From the NCBI GenBank assembly GCA_000244995.1, contig CM001438.1:2876090-2940089 (forward strand): a stretch of 64,000 nucleotides of DNA, written 5' to 3'. Positions within the stretch are counted from its first letter, which is position 1. Each line of letters opens with the position of its first letter. A program made the position numbers and the translations under genes. This document shows, piece by piece, positions 7,720 to 16,900 of the stretch. Under the pieces are notes generated by a model. The model was not told the origin of the DNA. It saw nothing but the letters and a program-made list of their open reading frames with translations, and ran no database searches. Source of the stretch: Burkholderiales bacterium JOSHI_001 (GTDB lineage: Bacteria; Pseudomonadota; Gammaproteobacteria; Burkholderiales; Burkholderiaceae_C).

Positions 7720-8490
7720 ATGGGTTCAGCAATCAACGGCCTGATCGGTGGCGGCGGTGGCGGCCTCCTGAGCAGCATCGGCGGCATCGTCGGCGGCATC
7801 TTCGGCGGCCCCATCGGGGCGGCCATCGGACAGGCCCTGGGCGGCCTGCTGCAGGACGCGATCGGCAACGCCACCAATGGCGCCGTCGACCAACTGCAGA
7901 AGGAACACGGCATGCCCAAGTTCCTGGCCGACGAGATCAAGAGCAAGGTGTCCGAAGTCCTCGACGGCCTGAAGGAGCCCAGCAGCGACGAAGCGCGCGG
8001 CGCCGCCCAGGACAACTTCGGCGACGAACTGAAGCAGTTCGAGAAGAAGTTCCAGGAAGACCTGGTGAAGTCGGTGCTGAAGGAACTCGGCGGCGACGAC
8101 GGCAAGGAAGCCCGCAACCGCGGCAAGGGTGGCAAGTCCGGCGGCTCCACCGGGTCCGCCTCGGGCGCGGGCGGCTGGCTGCAGGCCATTGCCAAGGCCA
8201 TGGGCCAGGCGCTGGGTGACAAGGCGGCCCACATGGTGGGTCTGTCGAACAAGATGTCAGATCTCAGCGCCAAGCAGACCGCCGGTGCCGATGCGGCCAA
8301 GGGCATGAAGGCCGGCAGCGACGAGGCCAAGGCCCAGGAAGCCGAGAACCAGAAGAACGCCCGCGAGTTCAACATGACGATGACCGAATTCCAGGCCACC
8401 AGCCAGGAATACAGCACGCTGAACAACGTGTTCTCCACCGCCATCAAGGGCCTGGGCGAATCGCTGTCCTCCATGGCACGCAAGCAGTGA
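7720..8490 (+). CDS. glycine-zipper helical protein, possible secreted protein, 256 aa
   Basis: The ATG at 7720 has a strong AAGGAGAGAG site. The N-terminal 50 residues are a run of Gly/Ala/Ile repeats (GGGGGGLLSSIGGIVGGIF, then GAAIGQALGG), as in membrane-inserting or oligomerising glycine zippers. There is no typical signal peptide. A charged helical middle (about 60-135) leads to a Gly/Ser linker. The C-terminal 70 residues are helical and end in FQATSQEYSTLNNVFSTAIKGL and a short basic tail. This layout resembles secreted helical translocator or filament proteins of type III systems (EspA/EspB-like), but the likeness is by feel only and no secretion genes of that type are nearby. The gene is followed at once by three perfect hairpins. 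High expression is plausible. Confidence 0.74.
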   Translation: MGSAINGLIGGGGGGLLSSIGGIVGGIFGGPIGAAIGQALGGLLQDAIGNATNGAVDQLQKEHGMPKFLADEIKSKVSEVLDGLKEPSSDEARGAAQDNFGDELKQFEKKFQEDLVKSVLKELGGDDGKEARNRGKGGKSGGSTGSASGAGGWLQAIAKAMGQALGDKAAHMVGLSNKMSDLSAKQTAGADAAKGMKAGSDEAKAQEAENQKNAREFNMTMTEFQATSQEYSTLNNVFSTAIKGLGESLSSMARKQ

Positions 8491-8498
8491 CAGGCACA

Positions 8499-8553
8499 GC
8501 CGGGAGGCGCTATGCCTCCCGGCCAGCGGCACACCTGCCTGTCAAGGTGTGCC
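8499..8553 (+). repeat. two consecutive perfect stem-loops after the glycine-zipper gene
   Basis: Stem 1 pairs 8499-8508 with 8514-8523 (10 bp, GCCGGGAGGC with GCCTCCCGGC, loop of 5). Stem 2 pairs 8528-8536 with 8545-8553 (9 bp, GGCACACCT with AGGTGTGCC, loop of 8). Neither is followed by a T run; the third stem, 6 bases downstream, is. The set starts 9 bases after the stop codon. It may protect the 3' end of the mRNA or be the body of a 3'-UTR small RNA. Confidence 0.7.
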
Positions 8554-8558
8554 CGATC

Positions 8559-8592
8559 CGGGCCGCGAAGCAGCGCTTTGCGGCCCGTTTTT
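8559..8592 (+). terminator. intrinsic terminator of the glycine-zipper gene
   Basis: CGGGCCGC (8559-8566) pairs with GCGGCCCG (8580-8587), with a partly paired GAAG/CTTT inner region, and is followed directly by TTTTT (8588-8592). This is the third stem-loop in a row after the gene at 7720-8490 and the only one with a T tract. It separates that gene from the lipoprotein gene at 8683. Confidence 0.82.
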
Positions 8593-8682
8593 CGTTTCAA
8601 AGCGGGACGGGCGTTACCTTGCCGGCGCCCGGCAGTCTGGTCAAATGTCCGGGTCGTTTGGCGCGGCACTTGGAGGATTTAC

Positions 8683-9741
8683 ATGGCGCATCCTTTCGTT
8701 GTTGGCGGCCGTCGAGCCCTGGCGCTGGCACTGCTGTGCCTGGTGGGGGCCTGTGGCGGCGGTGGTGGATCTTCATCGCCTGACCCTAACGGCAATGCCG
8801 GTGGGACCGATCAGCAACCCGCCAACAACACCTTGTCCGGGCACCTGCTGTACAGCACCAGCGTGCCCACCGACCAGACCTACCTGGGCTCGGCCGATGC
8901 CAGCAGCATTGAAATTGCGGTGACCTCGGACCCCGACCCGGTGGCCTGGCCCGACGCCAGCCAGTACCTGGAATACACCCTCGGAGGTGCCGGCACGGAC
9001 CAGATCAATGTCTTCAACTCGGCCAACCGGCAGCTGCTCTACCAGGTCCAGGTGCCCAGCTTTTGCGGCCGGCTGAGGGCGTCGCCGGTCAGCAAGACCC
9101 AGGTCCTGGGGCAGTGCTTCCAGAGCCTGCTGTCCAACCAGGGCATCCTGGTGGTCATCGACCTGGCGGGGTCCAGTCTGGTCCATTCGGAGCCGGACCA
9201 ACCCAAGCGCTACAAGTACCGCTGGCTGCCCGACGGCACCGTGCTGCGGGTGCACGATGAAACCGGTGCAATCGCCAAGGCGACGGTGGGTGGTGCGTGG
9301 CAGACCCTGGGTCAGCTCAGCGTGCCCAGCAACCGGCGCGTCCAGGCACTGGAAGTGAACGTCCAGGGCACCCGCCTGGCCATGACGTTCCGCGAGTACA
9401 GCGACTTCGCCAATGAAACCCCTTCGACGGTGGCCGACCTCTGGGTTGCCAACCTGAACGGCAGCGCCCAGGAGCGGGTCACTTCGAATGGCAATGTGTA
9501 TGCCGTTCAATGGTCGCCCGACGGGTCCAAGCTGGCCTTCAACGTCGATACCTCATCGTGCGGAGACGCCAGCGCTTGCGGTGGCACGTCCTCGTGGTGG
9601 GTTGCCGCGTCTTCGGCGCGCAACCTCCAGAGCCTGGTGGCCGGCGTGGCGCACGCCAGTGCCGCCCAATTGCAAAGGCGGTTCCCCAGCGGCAACGTCA
9701 CGCCTTTGGTGGGCACCGACCTGATGGCCTGGTTGCCGTGA
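8683..9741 (+). CDS. lipoprotein with WD40/PD40-like beta-propeller repeats
   Basis: 352 residues from the ATG at 8683, with GGAGG upstream. A lipoprotein signal peptide ends in the lipobox LVGAC, followed by GGGGGSSS. The rest is beta-rich, with TolB/PD40-like elements: DPVAWPDASQYLEY, SEPDQPKRYKYRWLPDGTVLR, and near the end YAVQWSPDGSKLAFNVDTS, the clearest PD40 motif (WSPDG..LAF). It probably sits in the outer or inner membrane facing the periplasm; no ligand can be named. The next gene is a close paralogue, joined by a GTGA overlap. Confidence 0.87.
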   Translation: MAHPFVVGGRRALALALLCLVGACGGGGGSSSPDPNGNAGGTDQQPANNTLSGHLLYSTSVPTDQTYLGSADASSIEIAVTSDPDPVAWPDASQYLEYTLGGAGTDQINVFNSANRQLLYQVQVPSFCGRLRASPVSKTQVLGQCFQSLLSNQGILVVIDLAGSSLVHSEPDQPKRYKYRWLPDGTVLRVHDETGAIAKATVGGAWQTLGQLSVPSNRRVQALEVNVQGTRLAMTFREYSDFANETPSTVADLWVANLNGSAQERVTSNGNVYAVQWSPDGSKLAFNVDTSSCGDASACGGTSSWWVAASSARNLQSLVAGVAHASAAQLQRRFPSGNVTPLVGTDLMAWLP

Positions 9742-10766
9742 CCGCCCGCGAGCCCCGTCCGATGCTGCAGGCGCGCCGCGTCCCCAGCCGGTGGCCCCGC
9801 CAGGTCGTGGTGGGGCTGCTGGCATTGGCATTCGCCACCGCAGGCCTGGCCGGATCCGGCCTGCCGGGCCAGTTGTGGTACCTCCGCCTGGCGGGCGACG
9901 AGACCTTGGTCGCGCCGGCAGACGGCCGGCAGGCCGAGCGCGTTCTGGCCCGCGATTCCCGCCCTGTGCCCTGGCCCGACGGCAGCCAGTACCTGGAGTA
10001 CCGGCGCAGCGGTGGCGCTGTCGACCAGGTGCTGGTCAAGGACACCCGCAGCGGGCGCGTCTTGCACAGCGCCGACCTGCCGGGGCTGTGCGTGCAGTTC
10101 CAGCCTTCGCCACTGAGCAAGTCGATCGTCATGGCGCAGTGCTACCGGCGCTTGCTGGACAACAAGGGCATCTTCGTCGTGGTGGACCTGGCGGCACAGC
10201 GGCTGCTGCATTCCGAGCCCGACCAGCCGCGCCGCCACCGCTACCGCTGGCTGCCCGATGGCCGCTGGCTGCGATCGCATGACGAGACCGGCCGGCTGTC
10301 GGTGCGCGCCAGCGACGGCGCCTGGCAGCCGCTGGGCCAGTTGCGCCTGCCGCCCGGCACACGCACGCGCGACATCCGGGTCAGCCCGAACGGCGACCGG
10401 CTGGCCTTCATCGTCGGGGAGTTCGAGGACTACGAGAGCGAAAAGCCCAAGGCGCGCGCCCACCTCTGGACGGCGCGCCTGGACGGCAGCCAGCAGGTCC
10501 GGGTGATCGCGGACAACGCCACCTTCGACGTCAGGTGGTCTCCCGACGGCCGAGCGCTGGCCTTCAACGTGGACACCAGCCACTGCGACTTTGGCGACAA
10601 CTGCCACGGCAACAGCGGCTGGTGGACCGTGGACGCCGAGGAACACGGCATCGCCCCCGTGGTGGCGGACGCCAGGCATGCCAAAGCCACCCCGCTGATG
10701 CGGCGATTTCCCAGCGGCAACAGCGCGCCGCTGCGGGGCGTGGACCTGTTGGCCTGGACCCGTTGA
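9738..10766 (+). CDS. exported PD40-like beta-propeller protein, paralogue of the preceding lipoprotein
   Basis: 342 residues if started at GTG 9738, which overlaps the previous stop as GTGA; an ATG at 9762 is the alternative. The N-terminus after a basic patch has a hydrophobic signal (QVVVGLLALAFATAGLAG) without a lipobox Cys. The body aligns with its neighbour through its whole length: SEPDQPRRHRYRWLPDG, VRWSPDGRALAFNVDTSHC, and the shared ending RRFPSGNSAPLRGVDLLAW. It is therefore a tandem duplicate that lost or never had the lipid anchor. The pair may form a complex, one anchored and one soluble. Function unknown. Confidence 0.82.
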   Translation: MTAREPRPMLQARRVPSRWPRQVVVGLLALAFATAGLAGSGLPGQLWYLRLAGDETLVAPADGRQAERVLARDSRPVPWPDGSQYLEYRRSGGAVDQVLVKDTRSGRVLHSADLPGLCVQFQPSPLSKSIVMAQCYRRLLDNKGIFVVVDLAAQRLLHSEPDQPRRHRYRWLPDGRWLRSHDETGRLSVRASDGAWQPLGQLRLPPGTRTRDIRVSPNGDRLAFIVGEFEDYESEKPKARAHLWTARLDGSQQVRVIADNATFDVRWSPDGRALAFNVDTSHCDFGDNCHGNSGWWTVDAEEHGIAPVVADARHAKATPLMRRFPSGNSAPLRGVDLLAWTR

Positions 10767-10897
10767 AACCCTGGCAGGGCTGAACCGCTGCGAGGCGCCC
10801 CGGCCCCTGCGGGCCCCCCCGTTGGGAGCAGCCGCAATGGTGCCCGGCCCCCAGCTTCGATAAGCTTTGAACCAAATTCCAAGCTTGGGACAGCACC

Positions 10898-11140
10898 ATG
10901 AACACCATCTCCCACTTCGGCGCCCTGGACGCGCTGGCCCGGCTGCAGCCCGCCGTGGCCGCGCCCGCCAGTTCTGCCTCTGGCGCGGCGGCGTCGCGCC
11001 AATGGTTCGACGCCGGCCATGCCAGCGACACGCTGGTGGGCGAGGTGGAAGCCGGCGCGCATGGCTTGGGGGTGTGCCAGCACGCCGAACGCATCCTGGG
11101 CCTGTTGATGAACGACGACCCGCACGGCGCGCTGCGCTGA
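10898..11140 (+). CDS. small protein of unknown function, 80 aa
   Basis: The ATG at 10898 follows a weak TGGGA. The sequence begins NTISHFGALDALARLQP, has an Ala/Ser-rich middle, then GEVEAGAHGLGVCQHAERIL and LMNDDPHGALR. No signal peptide or membrane helix is seen. It ends 11 bases before the next gene, with which it is likely co-transcribed. TTTGAACCAA at 10866-10875 lies just upstream and also occurs upstream of the ECF sigma gene, so sigma control is conceivable. No family recognised. Confidence 0.58.
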   Translation: MNTISHFGALDALARLQPAVAAPASSASGAAASRQWFDAGHASDTLVGEVEAGAHGLGVCQHAERILGLLMNDDPHGALR

Positions 11141-11151
11141 GCCCGGTTCCC

Positions 11152-11808
11152 ATGTCCGCCACCCTGCACCCCGACCCCGACTGGCGAGGCGCCGCCCGCG
11201 CCCTGGTGTCCGGCTGCCTGGACCTGCCCGACGACGACGACCGCGTGGCCCTGATGGAAGCCGTCTGCCGCGGCCTGGGCGACGAGCTGTACCCGGCCTT
11301 CCTGCGCGTGCTGTTTGAGGTGGGACGCTATGGCGACCACGCGGCGCGCGCCGCGGTGGCGCGCGCCCTGGTGCAGGCCCTGCGCACCGGGCGGCTGCCC
11401 AACGGCCGCCGTGCGGCCTGGGGTTCGGCCAGCGGCAGTTCATCGCGTGGCCGCAGCCTGGGGCCGCTGGAGTACCTGTGTGCCTGGGCGGCTCAGGCCG
11501 AGGGCGATGCGGCCCTGCCGCACAACCTGTTCGAGAACGCCGCGCAGTCGGTGATGTCGCTGGTGGCCGCCAGCGATGAAGCGCGCCAGCTTTACTGCGA
11601 GAAGCTGCTGGCCGAAGCCCAGGATTCGCTGGAAGGCGCGCTCACCCGCAGCACCCGCCACGCCATGGCCGAACTGGCCCGGGCCTGGGCCGATCGGGGC
11701 GACCCGGCGCACGCCAGCTCGCGTTTCGTGGGCGCCCTGCCGCAAGGCAGCAGCAGCCTGGCGGCGATGTCTTCGCGGTGGCGCCAGCCGGTGCCCGCGG
11801 GCGCTTGA
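11152..11808 (+). CDS. unidentified helical protein, 218 aa
   Basis: The ATG at 11152 lies 11 bases after the 80-residue gene. The sequence is rich in Ala, Leu and Arg, with GCLDLPDDDDRVALMEAVCRG, LYPAFLRVLFEVGRYGDHAAR, and LGPLEYLCAWAAQAEGD. It looks all-helical, with no signal peptide. The C-terminal 30 residues are low complexity (PQGSSSLAAMSSRW). It meets the FAD dehydrogenase gene tail to tail 4 bases away. The function cannot be told; co-transcription with the small gene suggests a two-gene unit. Confidence 0.68.
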   Translation: MSATLHPDPDWRGAARALVSGCLDLPDDDDRVALMEAVCRGLGDELYPAFLRVLFEVGRYGDHAARAAVARALVQALRTGRLPNGRRAAWGSASGSSSRGRSLGPLEYLCAWAAQAEGDAALPHNLFENAAQSVMSLVAASDEARQLYCEKLLAEAQDSLEGALTRSTRHAMAELARAWADRGDPAHASSRFVGALPQGSSSLAAMSSRWRQPVPAGA

Positions 11809-11812
11809 GGCC

Positions 11813-13510
11813 TCAGCCGCTCGCCGGCAGGGCGCTGGCGCTCCCCAGCAGGCTTCGGCCCACGGCTTCGGCCAATTCAATCCCGTCCACCGCCGCGGAC
11901 ATGATGCCGCCGGCATAACCCGCGCCTTCACCACCCGGGTACAGGCCTTCGACGTTCAGGCTCTGGTGGTCCTTGCCGCGGGGAATGCGCAAGGGCGACG
12001 AAGTGCGCGTTTCCACGCCGGTGAGCACCGCATCGGCCATGGAAAAGCCGGGGATCTGGCGCTCAAAGGCGGGCAGCGCTTCACGGATGGCCGCCAGCAC
12101 ACAGGGCGGCAGGCTTTCGCGGCCGGGCTCGGCCAGGTCTGTGAGTTGCACACCTGGCTTGTAGGAGGGCAGCACGCTGCCGAATTCGCGTGCCACCTGG
12201 GCGCCATGGCGGCCGGCCACGAAGTCGCCCACCAACTGGCCCGGGGCCTGGTAGGCGCCGCCGCCCAGCTCGAAGGCGCGGCTTTCCCAGAAGCGCTGAA
12301 AGGCGATGCCGTCCAGCGGCGACACGGTGCCGCCGGACCGCCCGTCCTGGCGGTAGTCCTGGGGGTCGATGCCCACCACGATGCCGGCGTTGGCGTTGCG
12401 CTCGTTGCGCGAATACTGGCTCATGCCATTGGTGACCACGCGTCCGGCCTCGGACGTGGCCGCCACCACCGTGCCACCGGGGCACATGCAGAAGCTGTAG
12501 ACACTGCGGCCATTGCCGGCGTGGTGCACCAGCTTGTAATCGGCCGCGCCCAGCAACGGATGGCCGGCAAAGCCGCCGAAGCGGGCACGGTCCACCAGGC
12601 TTTGCGGGTGTTCGATGCGAAAGCCCACCGAGAAGGGCTTGGCCTGCATCGCCACGCCACGTTCGTGCAGCATGGCAAAGGTGTCTCGCGCGCTGTGGCC
12701 CACGGCCAGCACCAGGTGGCGGGTGACCAGTTCGCTGCCATCGGCCAGCTTCAACCCCAGCAGGCGAAAGCCGCGCGGGCCGGGTTCCAGCAGCAGGTCG
12801 GCCACGCGCTGGTTGAAGCGCACCTCGCCGCCCAGGGCTTCGATGTCCGCACGCATCTTCTCCACCATGCCCACCAGGCGGAAGGTGCCGATGTGCGGCT
12901 TGGCGATGTAGAGAATTTCCTCCGGTGCGCCGGCCTTGACGAATTCGTCCAGCACCTTGCGCGTCAGCCAACGCGGGTCGCTGATCTGGCTGTAGAGCTT
13001 GCCGTCGGAAAAGGTGCCAGCACCGCCTTCACCGAATTGCACGTTGGACTCCGGCGTCAGCACGCCCTGGCGCCACAGCGCCCAGGTGTCCTTGGTGCGT
13101 TCGCGCACCGGCTTGCCACGTTCCAGCACGATGGGCCTGAGGCCCATCTGCGCCAGCACCAGCGCGGCCAGCAGGCCGCAGGGGCCGAAGCCGACCACCA
13201 CCGGGCGTTCGGCCTCGGGTGCACGGAAATCAGCCGGCGCCTGCGCCACCAGGTGGTAGTTGGTGTCGGGGGTGGGGCGGATGTGCGGGTCGCCGGCCAG
13301 GCGGGCCAGGACCTCGCCCTCTTGAGCCAGCTGACAGTCCAGCGTGTAGCTCAGCACGATCGCACGCTTCTTGCGCGCGTCGTAGCTGCGCTTGAACACC
13401 TTCAGGTCCTGCAGTGCGGTGTCCGCCACGCCCAGCTTGCGCAGCACGGCCTTGCGCAGATCCTCTGGCGAGTGGTCCAGCGGCAGGCGCAGTTCGGTGA
13501 TCCTGAGCAT
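11813..13510 (-). CDS. FAD-dependent dehydrogenase (COG2509 family)
   Basis: 565 residues. The N-terminal 90 residues are the extra domain typical of this family (LRITELRLPLDHS, LKVFKRSYDARKKR). A dinucleotide-binding motif follows at about residue 104 (VVVGFGPCGLLAALVLAQMG) with VLERGKPVRERT. Then come FGEGGAGTFSDGKLYSQI, CMCPGGTVVAATSE, and the C-terminal FAD signature YPGGEGAGYAGGIMSAAVDG. Members are soluble flavoproteins of unclear substrate, distantly related to glutamate synthase small subunits and FixC-like enzymes. Single gene on its strand; the next gene upstream is a small basic protein with its own hairpin at the junction. Confidence 0.92.
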   Translation of the reverse strand: MLRITELRLPLDHSPEDLRKAVLRKLGVADTALQDLKVFKRSYDARKKRAIVLSYTLDCQLAQEGEVLARLAGDPHIRPTPDTNYHLVAQAPADFRAPEAERPVVVGFGPCGLLAALVLAQMGLRPIVLERGKPVRERTKDTWALWRQGVLTPESNVQFGEGGAGTFSDGKLYSQISDPRWLTRKVLDEFVKAGAPEEILYIAKPHIGTFRLVGMVEKMRADIEALGGEVRFNQRVADLLLEPGPRGFRLLGLKLADGSELVTRHLVLAVGHSARDTFAMLHERGVAMQAKPFSVGFRIEHPQSLVDRARFGGFAGHPLLGAADYKLVHHAGNGRSVYSFCMCPGGTVVAATSEAGRVVTNGMSQYSRNERNANAGIVVGIDPQDYRQDGRSGGTVSPLDGIAFQRFWESRAFELGGGAYQAPGQLVGDFVAGRHGAQVAREFGSVLPSYKPGVQLTDLAEPGRESLPPCVLAAIREALPAFERQIPGFSMADAVLTGVETRTSSPLRIPRGKDHQSLNVEGLYPGGEGAGYAGGIMSAAVDGIELAEAVGRSLLGSASALPASG

Positions 13511-13556
13511 GGCGTTTTGGCCGTGGCGGCCCGGGGCTGAGCGGGGAATCAGGGTT

Positions 13557-13586
13557 CAAAACGACAACGGCGCCAAGATGGCGCCG
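13557..13586 (-). terminator. possible terminator of the small basic protein gene
   Basis: CGGCGCC (13568-13574) and GGCGCCG (13580-13586) form a perfect 7-bp stem with a 5-base loop. On the minus strand it is followed by TTGTCGTTTTG, a moderate T-rich tail. It lies between the small gene at 13640-13810 and the FAD dehydrogenase at 13510. Confidence 0.42.
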
Positions 13587-13639
13587 CTTCGCGGGGTGGC
13601 GGCAGCACGCAGGGGCTGCCGCGACGCTGGCCGGTCAGA

Positions 13640-13810
13640 TCAGGAACCGCCTTTGCCGGCGCGCTTGCCAGGGTTCTTCTTGCTGCGCGTGTGGGCGCCG
13701 CGTTCCTTGCTGATTTTCTGGCCCTTGCCGGTGGTGAGGGTCACGCCCTTGGGCGGCGTGGGGCGCGGCGTGGCGCGCTTGTCGGCTTCGGTGATGATCT
13801 TGTTGCCCAT
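13640..13810 (-). CDS. small basic protein of unknown function, 56 aa
   Basis: The ATG at 13810 has GGAG at proper distance. The protein is strongly basic, with KGVTLTTGKGQKISKERG and a Lys/Arg/Gly tail (TRSKKNPGKRAGKGGS). No membrane segment. The composition suggests binding to nucleic acid or the ribosome, but no known ribosomal protein matches. It lies divergent to recC; its promoter must be in the 13811-13987 gap, where TAAAAT on the minus strand could be a -10 box. Confidence 0.68.
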   Translation of the reverse strand: MGNKIITEADKRATPRPTPPKGVTLTTGKGQKISKERGAHTRSKKNPGKRAGKGGS

Positions 13811-13987
13811 GAAAAGGCTCCGGTCGGTGTGATGGGTAAGGAAGGCCGAGTCGGGAGCCGCATGGGAACACCCGTTGCCCGGCCGAAAAACCATTGATTT
13901 TACACACAGTTGGCGCAGCCTCGGCCTGAGAGCGCGTGGCGCCATGCGTCACTGCCATAGACCGATGTGCCCCCTGGCCCCAGCAGA

Positions 13988-16900
13988 ATGCAGGGCATGG
14001 TTGATGACAAGCCCACAGGCCTGCTGGTCCTGCACGGAAACCGGCTGGAACTGCTGGCCGAAGCCGTGTTCAGCTGGCTGGCGGCGAACCCGCTGGCGCC
14101 GCTGGAGCAGGAGACCTTCCTGGTCCAGAGCAATGGCATGGCCGAGTGGCTGAAGATGGAACTGGCCAGCGCGCTGGGCGTGTGCGCGGCCACGTCGGTT
14201 GAACTGCCCGCGCGCTTCGTCTGGCGCGCCTACCGCGCCGTGCTGGGGCGCGGCGCGGTGCCCGTCACGTCGCCGCTGGACAAGCTGCCCCTGACCTGGC
14301 GGCTGATGAAAGGGCTTCCCACCCTGGCCGCTCAGCCGGGCTTCGCACCGGTGGCGGGCTTTCTGGGCCCGGGCGACGCCGCCCGCCGTTTGCAGCTGGC
14401 GCAGCGCCTGGCCGACCAGTTCGACCAGTACCAGGTCTATCGCAGCGACTGGCTTGCGGACTGGGGCCAGGGCCAGGATGTGCTCAGGCCCGGTGCGCAG
14501 GCAGGGGGCGGCCACGGGCTTCCCGTGCCTGCTGACCAAGGCTGGCAGCCGGCGCTGTGGCGGGCGCTGCAGGCCGGGCTGACCCCGGCAGAGCAGGGCG
14601 CTTCACGCGCCGCCTTGCACCAGCGCTTTCTGCACGCGCTGCAGGCGCCGGCCCCCAGGCAGGGAAAGGCCTTTGCGGACCTGCCGCGGCGCGTGGTGCT
14701 CTTCGGCACCACCCACATGCCGCACCAGACCCTGCAGGCCATTGCCGCCCTGGCTGCGCACTGCCAGGTGCTGATGGCCGTGCCCAACCCCTGCCGCTAC
14801 CACTGGGCCGACATCATCGACGGCCGGGAGCTGATGCGCATAGAACGCCGCCGCCACGCGCTGCGCGGTGACCGCGACCTGTCGGCCGTGCCCCTGCAGG
14901 ACATGCACGCCCATGGCCACCCCTTGCTGGCCGCGTGGGGGCCTCAGTGCCGCGACTTCGTGCGCCAGCTCGACGCCTTCGACGACGCCCAGGCGGCGCG
15001 CCAGCGCTTCCAGTTGCCCCGGGTGGATCTGTTCGACAACGCGCCTGGCCAGACCCTGCTGCAGCAGGTGCAGGCCGCCGTGCGGGACCTGCTGCCGCTG
15101 GCCGAGCACGCGAAACAGGCGGTGCCGGCCACGGACCGTTCCATCGTCTTCCATGTGGCGCACAGCGCCCAGCGCGAGGTGGAGATCCTGCATGACCAGC
15201 TGCTGGAACTGCTGGCCCGCCCGCCCGCCGGGCAGGCGCTGGCGCCGCGTGACATCGTCGTCATGGTGCCCGACATCGACCGCTTCGCGCCGGCCATCCG
15301 TTCGGTCTTCGGCCAGCACCCGCGCTGGGACCCGCGGCACATCCCCTGGGGCATCGCGGACCAAAAACTGCGCGGGCAGCAGCCGCTGCTGGTGGCGCTG
15401 GACATGCTGTTGCGCGCGCCGCACCAGCGCTTTGGCGCCAGCCAGGTGCGCGACCTGCTGGACGTGCCCGCCATCGCCGCGCGCTTCGGCATGGCGCCGG
15501 AGGACCTGACCCAGCTGGTGCCATGGATCGAAGGCGCGGGCGTGCGCTGGGGCCTGAACGCGGCCCAGCGCGACAGCCTGGGCCTGGGGGCCGGCGGCGA
15601 CCAGAACACCTGGGCCTTCGGCCTGCGCCGCATGCTGCTGGGCTATGCGACGGGCGAATTGGCAGCGGCCGAGGGCTATGGCGGCATCGAGCCCTACACC
15701 GAAGTGGCCGGTCTGGCCGCCGGCCTGGCCGGGGCCCTGGCCGACCTGCTGCGGGTGCTGACCGAGTGGTGGACCGACACCCAGGCCATGCGCACGCCCG
15801 GGGCCTGGGCGGACAGGCTGCGCCGCCTGACCGCCGACTTGTTCCAGCCCGGCGACGACAACGAACGCGCCCAGTTGGCCGCGCTGGGGGACGCGCTGTC
15901 CGACTGGCTGCAGGCCTGCGATGCGGCCGGCTTCGACGACACACTGGACCTGGCCGTGGTGCGTGAAGCCTGGCTGGGCACAGTGGACCAGCCCCAAGTG
16001 TCGCGACGCTTCAAGGCCGGCGGCGTGACCTTCTGCACCTTGCTGCCTATGCGCGCGATACCGTTCGAGGTGGTGTGCCTGCTGGGCATGAACGATGGCG
16101 ACTACCCGCGGCGCGGCAGCCGTATCGACTTCGACCTGATGGCGCTGCCGGGCCAGGCCCGCCCGGGCGACCGTTCGCGGCGCGACGACGACCGTCAGCT
16201 CATGCTGGATGCTTTGCTCTCGGCGCGCCAGGTGCTGTACATCAGCTGGGCCGGCCGCAGCCAGCGCGACAACCAGGTGCAGCCGCCTTCGGTGCTGGTG
16301 TCACAACTTCGCGACTACCTGGATGCCGGCTGGCGCCCGGGCGTGGCGGCCCAGCGCACCACCGAGCACCCGCTGCAGCCCTTCAGCCGCCGCTATTTCG
16401 AGCCCGCAGCGGCGGGCGACCCGGCGCCGCTGTTCACCCATGCGACCGAGTGGCGGGCCGCGCATGCCGAAACCGAGGTGCCGGCACCGGAAGCCGCCAC
16501 CGCACCGCGGGACGCTGAGGACAGCGCCAGCGCCATCACGGTGCAGGGGCTCACGGCCTTTCTGCGCAACCCGGTCAAGGCCTTCTTTCGCCACCGCCTG
16601 CAGGTGAGCTTCGACGACCTGGAAGGGTCTGGCGAGGACGACGAGACCTTCGCCGGTCAGGGGCTGGAGCGCTGGGACTGGGTGAACGAGGTGCTGCAGG
16701 CCTGCCAACGGGCCTTCGGGATGCCAGACGCCGCCAGCACGACACCGGACGGTGTTGAAGCGGTGGTGCAGCAACAGGTGGCCCGCCTGCAAAGGGCGGG
16801 TCGCCTGCCGATGGCCGGGCCTGGTCGCGTGGCGCAAACAGCGCTGCGGCACTCGCTGTTGCCCATGGTGGCAGCCTGGTGCGCGGCCCGGTCCCAGCAT

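Noticed and set aside
10767-10897. C- and G-runs between the second PD40 gene and the 80-residue gene as a terminator
   Set aside because: GC-rich pairing is possible but no perfect stem with a T tract is present.
14603-15997. 464-codon minus-strand frame inside recC
   Set aside because: It is fully contained antisense to recC, with a His/Gln/Gly-rich translation typical of a shadow.
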